A DNA stretch of 13,002 nt from an uncultured Eubacterium sp. (GTDB lineage: Bacteria; Bacillota; Clostridia; Lachnospirales; Lachnospiraceae), in assembly GCA_910580075.1 (NCBI GenBank), contig CAJTVR010000113.1:1-13002 (forward strand), written 5' to 3'. The notes beneath the pieces were generated by a model, which saw nothing but the letters and a program-made list of their open reading frames with translations, had not been told where the DNA came from and made no database searches. Both the position numbers and the translations under genes were made by a program. Positions 6,050 through 13,002 of this stretch are shown one piece after another. Positions within the stretch are counted from its first letter, which is position 1, and each line of letters opens with the position of its first letter.

Positions 6050-7213
6050 ATGAAACAGTTGGACAAAAAGATGACTTACCGCATATATCTGACCATTGTG
6101 TGTATTTCTTTTCTGCAGGGGCTGCAGTACGGGCCGTCTCCGGTATTAAAACAAATCAGCGACCATTTTCCGGATGTCAGTACAAGCATGGTGCAGATGC
6201 TGATTACCGGGCCGTCTCTGGTTGGAATGATCTGTGCGCTGGCCAGCGGCGTGCTGGTTACAAAAATCAGCAAAAAACAGCTGCTGCTGGCAGCCAGCCT
6301 GATTTCAGGCATTTCGGGCGTGCTGCCGTTATTTGCAGACAGCTTCTGGCTGCTGTTTGGCTGCAGAATTGTTTACGGGTTCGCCTTAGGACTGGCGACT
6401 GCATTAAATACTGCGGTAGTAGCAGAATGGTTTGAAGGAGATGCCAGGGTAAAAGCCATGGGCATTCAGGCAGCCAGCGTAGGCGCAGGCATGGCAGTGA
6501 CATCGGCGGGCGCTGGATTTCTGGGAGCTGCAGTATTTACCAATTCTTATTTTATACATACGATAGGTTTTATATGTTTTATACTGATTCTCATCACCCT
6601 GCCGGATACCGGGCGTGCTGTCCAGACAGAAGGAGAGAAAATACAGATTAACGGCAGAGTTGTTGTGATTGCCCTGCTCGGACTGCTGGAATTTATGTTT
6701 TTAATTACTTTTACAACCAATATTTCCATGCATCTGACAGGAGAGCTTGCGGGCGATGTGAAAGCATCCGGAAATCTGACGAGTATTTTTTCAATCGCAC
6801 AGATTATCATCGGCCTCGTACTGGCTTCCATTACGAAAGTCACAAAGAAGGCAACGCTTCCGGTGGCCATGTGCTCGTTTGTATTAGGAGCTGCGCTTTT
6901 AGTCTGGTTTCCATCTAATTTTGCAATGCTCTGTGCCGGGGCAGTCCTGTGCGGATTTTCCCAGGGTGTATTTATTCCGACCGCCATGGTGGAAGAGGCA
7001 AATGCAGTTCCGCCCGTTGCGGCAGCGATGGCTTCCGGCGTATTTACCTGCGGGACCTGCAGCGGGCAGCTGCTGTCTCCAGTCGTGCTGAATACGGCAG
7101 CAGGGCTTATATTTGGGGAAGTCACAACGTCTGGCGTATATACAGCAGCAGCCGGCGGCATGATCCTGTCCGCAGTGTTATGTGCGTTTGTTATGCTAAG
7201 AAAGACAAAATAA
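6050..7213 (+). CDS. MFS transporter
   Basis: This integral membrane protein of 387 residues has the size and hydrophobic pattern of a 12-helix major facilitator. There are two bundles of about six segments, one in residues 10-185 and one in 203-385. They are joined by a short polar loop (about 186-202, rich in charged residues), and SKKQ lies between helices 2 and 3 at 74-77. No signal peptide is needed. The ribosome site is weak (GCGGG near 6034). A later ATG at 6071 is possible but would cut close to the first helix. Its place between two oxidoreductase genes suggests it carries their substrate or product. The repeated small-residue patches resemble carboxylate carriers, but that is not diagnostic. 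Confidence 0.87.
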   Translation: MKQLDKKMTYRIYLTIVCISFLQGLQYGPSPVLKQISDHFPDVSTSMVQMLITGPSLVGMICALASGVLVTKISKKQLLLAASLISGISGVLPLFADSFWLLFGCRIVYGFALGLATALNTAVVAEWFEGDARVKAMGIQAASVGAGMAVTSAGAGFLGAAVFTNSYFIHTIGFICFILILITLPDTGRAVQTEGEKIQINGRVVVIALLGLLEFMFLITFTTNISMHLTGELAGDVKASGNLTSIFSIAQIIIGLVLASITKVTKKATLPVAMCSFVLGAALLVWFPSNFAMLCAGAVLCGFSQGVFIPTAMVEEANAVPPVAAAMASGVFTCGTCSGQLLSPVVLNTAAGLIFGEVTTSGVYTAAAGGMILSAVLCAFVMLRKTK

Positions 7214-7265
7214 CAAATAACGGCAGTAAGACAGTCAGGCAACAGCGGCAGAAACCAGAAAATGA

Positions 7266-7328
7266 AAATTAGAGATTATAGAAACTGGGACAATAAAAAC
7301 CTGAACAATCTAAAATCAGAGATTATAG
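7266..7328. repeat. 16-bp direct repeats before the hydroxyacid dehydrogenase gene
   Basis: AAATTAGAGATTATAG (7266-7281) and AAATCAGAGATTATAG (7313-7328) differ at one position and are 47 bases apart, a little over four helical turns. They lie in the 136-base gap after the transporter gene, the largest gap inside this gene group, and the second ends just upstream of the ribosome site. They could be paired sites for a regulator or a local duplication. No good promoter was seen. Confidence 0.4.
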
Positions 7329-7349
7329 TCAGAAAAGGAGAAAAAAGCT

Positions 7350-8399
7350 ATGAAAAAGATGGCACTTTGTACACCGATTGCAGAAGAACTTCTCGCACCG
7401 ATTAAAGCTCAGTGTGAAATTACAATCTGCGGGGAACTCAAACATGGAAAAGGAAATGTAACAGAAGAAATGGTCCGTGAAGAGTGCATGGGCAGCGAGC
7501 TTATCGTTCTTGGAGACGAATATGCAGGAAAAGATACGATCAAGGCATGGGCAGATGCAGGCATGAAATTTATCGGTGTAGCAAAAGGAACTCCTGCAAC
7601 AGTGGATTTCGAGGCAATTACACAGGCGGGACTGACACTTTCTTACACACCGGGACGTAACCGTGTAGCTGTTGCAGAATATACCATAGGTATGATGATC
7701 GCAATGGCAAGATCTATGACAATTGCTGCAGCAGGACTTGCAAAAGGAGAACATACCGGAGAAGAATGCGATATTTATGACGTGCCGGATATTAAAAATG
7801 TAACATTCGGACCGTTAGATGAAAAACATCCGTTTATGGATTACGGTATTGGATTTGAGCTGTATGGCAAAAAACTCGGTATTGCAGGCTATGGCGCGAT
7901 TGGCCGTGAAGTAGCAGTCCGTGCCAAAGCATTCGGCATGGAAGTACTTGCTTATGACCCGTATCTGAATGAAGAATTAGCGGCAGCTGACGGCGTAAAG
8001 GGGGTAAGCCTGGATACTATGCTGGCAGAATCGGATATTGTCAGCATTCATCTGCCTACCATTCCGTCATGCAGGGCGATTGTAAACAAAGAATGGTTCT
8101 CTAAGATGAAAAAGAGCGCTTATGTGGTAAATACAGCAAGGGCTTATGTTATTGACCAGAAAGATTTTGTAGAAGCTCTGCAGAACGGTGATATTGCAGG
8201 AGCTGCTGTGGATGTATACTGGAAAGAGCCGGTTCCGGCAAACCACCCGCTGCTTTCCATGCGCAACGTTGTATGTACCCCGCATATGGCAGGCCTTACA
8301 ACAGACGTAGACGGCTGGTCAGGCAGAATGATGGCAGAAGAAATTACGGCTTACTTAAATGGCGAATCCGGGAAATATCTCTGGAAAGTACGTAAATAG
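7350..8399 (+). CDS. D-isomer-specific 2-hydroxyacid dehydrogenase
   Basis: This cytoplasmic NAD(H)-dependent enzyme should reduce a 2-keto acid to the D-2-hydroxy acid or the reverse. The 349-residue protein shows the Rossmann motif GYGAIG (180-185) with Asp203 at the end of the second strand (favouring NAD over NADP) and the catalytic triad: Arg264 in NTARAY, Glu293 in WKEP, His312 in TPHMAG. The stretch between AEYTIG (109) and GKKLGI (173) is some 20 residues longer than in typical phosphoglycerate dehydrogenases, with an acidic, aromatic insert at about 134-168. AAGGAG at 7335-7340 sets ATG 7350. It lies between a transporter and a flavoprotein reductase, which fits reductive keto-acid or aryl-acid metabolism. 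Relatives act on lactate, glycerate, phenyllactate or erythronate-like acids, so the substrate is open. Confidence 0.88.
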   Translation: MKKMALCTPIAEELLAPIKAQCEITICGELKHGKGNVTEEMVREECMGSELIVLGDEYAGKDTIKAWADAGMKFIGVAKGTPATVDFEAITQAGLTLSYTPGRNRVAVAEYTIGMMIAMARSMTIAAAGLAKGEHTGEECDIYDVPDIKNVTFGPLDEKHPFMDYGIGFELYGKKLGIAGYGAIGREVAVRAKAFGMEVLAYDPYLNEELAAADGVKGVSLDTMLAESDIVSIHLPTIPSCRAIVNKEWFSKMKKSAYVVNTARAYVIDQKDFVEALQNGDIAGAAVDVYWKEPVPANHPLLSMRNVVCTPHMAGLTTDVDGWSGRMMAEEITAYLNGESGKYLWKVRK

Positions 8400-8431
8400 G
8401 CAGGTAACATAAGAAAAACAGGAGGATAAAA

Positions 8432-10402
8432 ATGGGAGCAAGATCTTGTAAGGGACGGACACGGTATCCGCATTTATTCGAGCCGCTGCGCATCGGCAAT
8501 CTGAGATTAAAAAACCGCATTATCGCAGCGCCGACAAGTCCGAGCATGATAACGAGCGAAGGGCATATGACACCGGAAATGTGCGCATATCTGGAAGAAA
8601 AAGCAAAGGGCGGCGCAGCAGTTGTGACATATGGCGAAGCGATTGTGCATTCTGCTACAGGAAAATCACATAATAAACAGCTTCAGCTGGATTCCTTTGG
8701 CGTCAGACAGATGCTGATGGAAGCGACCCGCATGATTCACAATGCCGGAGCTTATGCAAATATCCAGCTGTCCCACGGCGGCAAGTATGGCGGCCTGGCC
8801 AGCGTTGGCGGCGACCAGGATGTCTGTGACAAGGCGTACGGCCCGAGCCATGAGATGACGCCGGAAGGCGAAGTATTCGAAATGCCAAAAGAACTCATTT
8901 ATGAAATTGCAGAATCTTATGGTACAGCGGCAAAGCTGTGTAAGGACTGCGGCTTTGATATGGTTATGGTACATGCGGCGCATGGCTGGCTGTTTTCACA
9001 GTTCCTCTCACCGGTATACAATCAAAGGACAGATGAGTTTGGCGGATCTTTGGAAAACCGCGCCCGGTTTTTAATGCTGGCGCTGGATGCTGTAAGAAAA
9101 GCAGTCGGCCCTGGATTTCCGATTGAATGCCGTTTTTCAGGAGATGATTTGACAGAGCAGGGATTAAATGAAGAGCAGTGTATTGAAACAGCAAAACTGA
9201 TTGAAGATAAAGTCGATTTATTTAATATATCCTGCGGCAACCATGAAGACCCGGAGATGTTCTGCCGTACGCATCCGTCGGCATTTTTCCCAAGAGGAAA
9301 GAATGTATATCTGGCAGCCGGAATGAAAAAAGTACTGAAAAAACCGGTATCCTGTGTAGGTTCATTAAACGATCCGGCTCATATGGAACGTATCATTGCA
9401 TCGGGCGAGGCAGATCTTGTAGAAATCGGACGGGCACTTTTAGCAGACCCGTATCTGCCGGACAAGGCATATCATGATAAGGCGGATGATATTACACCGT
9501 GTCTGCGCTGCTATGAATGTTTTGGCGAGACATCTAAGAGTGAAAATGTAAAATGTACGGTCAATCCGACGATGGGTTACCAGCTGCTTGAAAGAAGCGG
9601 CAGACCTATGCCGGAGCGCAAAAAGAAAGTATTAGTAGCAGGCGGCGGGCCGGGCGGCATGGAAGCTGCGATTACAGCTGCCAGACGCGGACATGATGTC
9701 ACACTTGCTGAAAAATCCGGCCAGCTGGGCGGAAACCTGCTTCCGGCAGGAGCTGCTTATTTTAAAGAAGACATTGCAAAACTCTGCGAGCTTTTGATCC
9801 AGAGGACGAAAGCAGCAGGCGTAAACATTGTGCTGAATACAGAAGTGACACCGGAATATGTGCGTTCCTTTGATCCGGACTTTCTGGTAATTGCCATTGG
9901 CTCTGACGAACTGCGTCCGCCGATTAAAGGCATTGACGGGGATCATGTGATGATGGCCATTGATGCAGAACTGCATCCGGAGAAACTTGGCAGAAGGGTA
10001 GCCATTATGGGCGGCGGCCTGGTCGGCGCAGAAGCTGCGATTGCCTTTCACCATGAAGGACATGAAGTCAGCATTATTGAAATGAAAAAGGCCGTAGCAG
10101 AAGAAGTGAACTCTTTCTACCGTGGCGGATTAATGCCTCAGGTAAATCAGGCGGCTGCCGTTTATACCGAAACAAAAGTAACAGAAATCGTGCCAGAGGG
10201 CGTGAAGGTGGAACGCAATGGAGAAACTTTTGTCATCGGAGCTGATACGGTTGTATGTGCACTGGGATTTAGGGCAAAATATGCGGCTGTAGATGAACTG
10301 GCAAAAGAGGCTGACGAATATGCAGTTATTGGAGACTGCAGCAATGTAGGACAGATCCATCAGGCAATCAATCAGGGATATTTTAGTGCATTGCGGATAT
10401 AA
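8432..10402 (+). CDS. NADH:flavin oxidoreductase, BaiCD/2,4-dienoyl-CoA reductase-like (FMN, 4Fe-4S, FAD)
   Basis: This 656-residue multidomain flavoprotein is of the size of BaiCD, BaiH and 2,4-dienoyl-CoA reductase. Such enzymes pass NADH electrons via FAD and an iron-sulfur cluster to FMN and reduce an activated C=C bond. An old-yellow-enzyme barrel (about 12-345) begins YPHLFEPLRIGN and contains HAAHGWL (181-187) and DEFGGSLENR (201-210). A cluster motif follows with Cys357, 360, 363 and 375 (CX2CX2CX11C). The FAD Rossmann GGGPGG (404-409) and a second NADH Rossmann GGGLVG (527-532) come next. Trp186 stands where 2,4-dienoyl-CoA reductase has its catalytic Tyr. GGAGG at 8421-8425 is 6 bases from ATG 8432; the gene follows the hydroxyacid dehydrogenase by 32 bases. 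Enone, enoate or steroid substrates are all possible. Confidence 0.9.
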   Translation: MGARSCKGRTRYPHLFEPLRIGNLRLKNRIIAAPTSPSMITSEGHMTPEMCAYLEEKAKGGAAVVTYGEAIVHSATGKSHNKQLQLDSFGVRQMLMEATRMIHNAGAYANIQLSHGGKYGGLASVGGDQDVCDKAYGPSHEMTPEGEVFEMPKELIYEIAESYGTAAKLCKDCGFDMVMVHAAHGWLFSQFLSPVYNQRTDEFGGSLENRARFLMLALDAVRKAVGPGFPIECRFSGDDLTEQGLNEEQCIETAKLIEDKVDLFNISCGNHEDPEMFCRTHPSAFFPRGKNVYLAAGMKKVLKKPVSCVGSLNDPAHMERIIASGEADLVEIGRALLADPYLPDKAYHDKADDITPCLRCYECFGETSKSENVKCTVNPTMGYQLLERSGRPMPERKKKVLVAGGGPGGMEAAITAARRGHDVTLAEKSGQLGGNLLPAGAAYFKEDIAKLCELLIQRTKAAGVNIVLNTEVTPEYVRSFDPDFLVIAIGSDELRPPIKGIDGDHVMMAIDAELHPEKLGRRVAIMGGGLVGAEAAIAFHHEGHEVSIIEMKKAVAEEVNSFYRGGLMPQVNQAAAVYTETKVTEIVPEGVKVERNGETFVIGADTVVCALGFRAKYAAVDELAKEADEYAVIGDCSNVGQIHQAINQGYFSALRI

Positions 10403-10523
10403 TTGTTTTTAAAAAGCCTGTGCATGCAGCTGCGCAGACTGTAAGAATATGATTCAGGTGTGCAGAAAGGCAGAGGGAATGACAGCTCTTTGTCTTTTTG
10501 CGGTCGTTGAGAGGCAATAGATT

Positions 10524-12911
10524 ATGAAGAGAGAAGACTTTACACTCGTAGTTGAAAGTATGGAAGACTGCGGTGAGCATTTTCATCAGGACATAGAACT
10601 GCTTTTTGTGCTGGAAGGACAGGCAGATATCTGTACAGAGAACAGAGAAGTGAATTTAAAGACAGGGGATATATATGTCATAAATCCAAATGTAAAGCAT
10701 TCGGTAAAAACATCCGGTGATGCCCTGATGATGTGTCTTATGGTCCGCTGTCAGATTATAGCAAATAAAACAGGCTGGGAAGAAATCAGGTTCTGGTGCG
10801 ATTCCACCTCTTCACAGGACAAAGACTATGATGAACTGCGCAGCATGCTTCGTGATGTATTAAGGCATTACGTGGGAGACTGGGATTATGTCAGGAGTTT
10901 CGGATTTTTGTCGGACTGCTATAAGATTCTGCACTATTTAACGGTTCATTTTGTGCCGCAGCCGGTAGAAGTGAAACTGACAGACGGAAACGATCGCTAT
11001 GAAGAGAGGATCAGGCAGATTAATAATTATATTTATCAGAATTTCAGCCGTCCGATTAGCATGAAGGAGCTGTCTGAAAAACTATATCTGTCAAACGGTT
11101 ATCTGTCCAGGTTTTTTAAGAAAAATTACGGGATGAGTTTTGCACAGTATCTGACACAGGTGCGGCTTTACCGTGCAGCGGATGACCTGCTTTATACAGA
11201 AGAGCCGATTACACGTATTGCCTACAACAATGGATTTACTTCCGGAGCGTTATTCAACAAAGTATTTAAAAAGGCTTATGGACAGACACCGTCAGAGTTT
11301 CGCAAGGCAGTTCTGGAAAAGGGCGCTCAGGCTGAAAAACATACGCTGCAGGAAAAACGGCTGGAAAAGGTGCTGCGATCAGATCAGAACAAGAAGGAAA
11401 ATGACCAGGAACTGCCGGAGACAGCCAGCGAGTTTGATGTGCGTATTTATGACAGGCTTAAAAACAGCTGGGGGAATATTATTAATTTTGGAGACGCTTC
11501 CAATCTGCTGCATTCTTCTGTGCGCGAACATCTGCTGATTCTGCGCCAGGCGTTCGGCTTTGAGTATGTACGGTTTCACAGCCTGTTTACAGAAGAATTT
11601 TATATCCGTCCGAATCAGGAAGAATTTAATTTCAGCCAGATTGATTCGGTGCTGGACTTTATACTCGAACAGGGCATGAAGCCTTTTATCGATTTATCGG
11701 TAAAGCCTAAATTCATTCTTCATGGAATCGGGGAAAATTACCTGGAACGGGAAAGCAATATGGATGATTATACAGTGGAAAGCTGGGAGTACCTGATGAA
11801 AGCGTTTCTGCGCCATATTGTAAACCGCTTTGGCGGGCATACGCTGGACGAATGGAGGATGGAGCTGTGGTTTATGGAAAACTGGCGGATCGCAGGACCG
11901 GAAAAGGAATGGCTGTATTTAAGTCTTTTTGATGTCACTTACAGAACAATTAAGGCATGCAACGAAAATATCCAGGTGGGCGGTTACGGAATCCGCATGG
12001 ATGCAGGCCAGCAGAGACGTCTGAATTTTTTAAGAAAATGGAAAGAATCTTCCAGCCGCCCGGATTTTCTGACGATTATGTATTACGGCTATGAAAGAAG
12101 GGAGGACGGGCTGGATAAATATGCCAGAAGGAGCACGGACAATGAGGCTTTGCTGCACCGGGTCCAGCAGGAAAAAGCACTGATTGCACAGGCCGGTTTC
12201 GGGGATCTTCCACTCATTTTAAATGAATGGAATCTGACTCCTTCTGTGCGCAACTTTATTAACGATACGAGTTTTAAAGGGGCATATATTATAAAAAATA
12301 CACTGGACCTTTATGGAATGGTGCAGCAGATGGGTTATGCAGTAGGCAGTGACAGACAGGATATTTCCTTTGACACGAACGAGCTGTTATTTGGCGGCGG
12401 CGGGCTTTTAACGAAAGATGCAGTTATGAAGCCGGCTGCATTTGCATACGATTTTTTAAAACGTCTCTTCCCGTATTTTATAGGAAAAGACGGCCATATG
12501 CTGATTACGACAGACCAGCATGACAATTACGGAATTGTCTGCCATAACCAGCAGGAGCTGAATGATAATTATTATCTGACACCGGAAGTTTCCATGGAAA
12601 AAGAAGCTATGTGGAAATATTATAAAGACAGAAATAAACTGACTGTCTGCATCAGCCTTGACAGAGTAACAGACGGAGTATACCAGATTAAGATATACCG
12701 GATTAATGACAGCTACGGCAGCGTAATGAAAGTGTGGTCTGATATGGGATATGAAGCTGAACTTTTCAGAGATGATCTGAAATATTTCCGCCGGATCTGC
12801 GAACCGAACCTGACAATCCGCAAAACAGAGGCCAGGGAGGGAAACCTGCGGATTGAAGAACAGCTCCAGCCTAACGAGATTATGTTTATACGGGCGAATT
12901 ATCTGGTTTAA
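10524..12911 (+). CDS. AraC-family regulator fused to a GH39-like domain
   Basis: This 795-residue cytoplasmic one-component regulator has no signal peptide. Residues 15-63 form a cupin-type AraC sensor (GEHFHQDIELLFVLEGQ...KTGDIYVINPNVKHS). Two helix-turn-helix motifs span about 162-262 and end in the AraC signature FNKVFKKAYGQTPSEFRK. A charged linker (263-300) leads to a domain of about 305-795 resembling family-39 glycosidases (beta-xylosidase-like barrel). The nucleophile motif LILNEWN is kept (Glu568). The acid/base motif, usually WxFExWNEPN, reads WRMELWFMEN (444-453), placing Met451 at the catalytic Glu. The conserved DF...H.Y segment has Met for His (DFLTIMYY, 514-521). It is therefore probably a sugar-binding sensor rather than an enzyme. 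GAGAGG (10509-10514) precedes the ATG. It follows the flavoprotein by 121 bases, and its targets are unknown. Confidence 0.87.
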   Translation: MKREDFTLVVESMEDCGEHFHQDIELLFVLEGQADICTENREVNLKTGDIYVINPNVKHSVKTSGDALMMCLMVRCQIIANKTGWEEIRFWCDSTSSQDKDYDELRSMLRDVLRHYVGDWDYVRSFGFLSDCYKILHYLTVHFVPQPVEVKLTDGNDRYEERIRQINNYIYQNFSRPISMKELSEKLYLSNGYLSRFFKKNYGMSFAQYLTQVRLYRAADDLLYTEEPITRIAYNNGFTSGALFNKVFKKAYGQTPSEFRKAVLEKGAQAEKHTLQEKRLEKVLRSDQNKKENDQELPETASEFDVRIYDRLKNSWGNIINFGDASNLLHSSVREHLLILRQAFGFEYVRFHSLFTEEFYIRPNQEEFNFSQIDSVLDFILEQGMKPFIDLSVKPKFILHGIGENYLERESNMDDYTVESWEYLMKAFLRHIVNRFGGHTLDEWRMELWFMENWRIAGPEKEWLYLSLFDVTYRTIKACNENIQVGGYGIRMDAGQQRRLNFLRKWKESSSRPDFLTIMYYGYERREDGLDKYARRSTDNEALLHRVQQEKALIAQAGFGDLPLILNEWNLTPSVRNFINDTSFKGAYIIKNTLDLYGMVQQMGYAVGSDRQDISFDTNELLFGGGGLLTKDAVMKPAAFAYDFLKRLFPYFIGKDGHMLITTDQHDNYGIVCHNQQELNDNYYLTPEVSMEKEAMWKYYKDRNKLTVCISLDRVTDGVYQIKIYRINDSYGSVMKVWSDMGYEAELFRDDLKYFRRICEPNLTIRKTEAREGNLRIEEQLQPNEIMFIRANYLV

Positions 12912-12942
12912 AGGGGAGGAGGAAAGGATAGGCTGCCCGGAC

Positions 12943-12973
12943 GCCATGCGGAGAAACTTTTTCCTTTTTCTGT
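12943..12973 (-). repeat. Dispersed repeat, right copy (inverted partner at 8-38)
   Basis: The reverse complement matches 8-38 with one mismatch in 31 bases. The copy is 31 bases after the stop of the AraC-GH39 gene. GCGGA (12948-12952) and TCCGC (12974-12978) could pair around a 21-base pyrimidine-rich loop followed by TTT, so a weak terminator role is possible. The 12912-12942 stretch before it holds a purine-rich SD-like run without a start codon at the right distance. Confidence 0.65.
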
Positions 12974-13002
12974 TCCGCTTTCGAACAGTAAGAAATTCTA
13001 AA

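Noticed and set aside
10403..10523. Possible terminator or promoter between the flavoprotein and AraC-GH39 genes
   Set aside because: Only a 4-5 bp stem before TCTTTTT and isolated TATAAT/TATGAT strings without matching -35 boxes were seen, too weak to annotate.
12946..13002. Open frame starting MRRNFFLFLF and running off the window end
   Set aside because: It lies on the dispersed repeat, and the purine-rich SD-like run ends more than 20 bases upstream of the ATG, too far to serve it.

Overview
The window looks like chromosome of an anaerobic Clostridia species, most likely a Lachnospiraceae-type gut bacterium. This rests on strong AGGAGG-type ribosome sites, a TTG start, the codon style and the gene content: butyrate kinase, an old-yellow-enzyme/BaiCD-like flavoprotein, a Firmicutes-type TetR regulator and an AraC-GH39 fusion. 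All ten recognisable genes are on the + strand. No rRNA, tRNA, CRISPR array, transposase or phage gene was seen. The genus is inference only.

Layout. (1) Positions 1-760 hold no convincing gene. They contain repeats: a 28-bp tandem repeat, a 276-bp imperfect inverted repeat, and one copy of a roughly 31-bp element whose inverted partner lies at the other end of the window. (2) 761-4752: butyrate kinase, a Pta-type phosphate acyltransferase, a small SnoaL-like protein, a nitroreductase-family protein and a TetR regulator. The first two form an acyl-CoA to acyl-phosphate to acid + ATP module. (3) 4885-10402: iron-dependent alcohol dehydrogenase, MFS transporter, D-2-hydroxyacid dehydrogenase and a large FMN/4Fe-4S/FAD NADH:flavin oxidoreductase. 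The first gene is preceded by a -10 hexamer and a perfect dyad that could be the TetR operator. (4) 10524-12911: an AraC-family regulator fused to a GH39-like domain whose acid/base position appears lost.

How they may work together (inference): an imported or internal organic acid, keto acid or enone could be reduced by the group 3 enzymes, which would dispose of NADH. The acyl-CoA products could be cashed in for ATP by the kinase and acyltransferase of group 2. TetR would sense the substrate or product and AraC-GH39 a carbohydrate. No CoA transferase, acyl-CoA dehydrogenase or crotonase is present, so this is not a complete butyrate pathway and the true substrate is not fixed by the sequence.

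The most unusual features are local duplications: decayed copies of the 3' ends of the butyrate kinase and SnoaL genes lie just downstream of each. The others are the window-flanking inverted repeat and the apparent pseudoenzyme sensor domain of the AraC protein.
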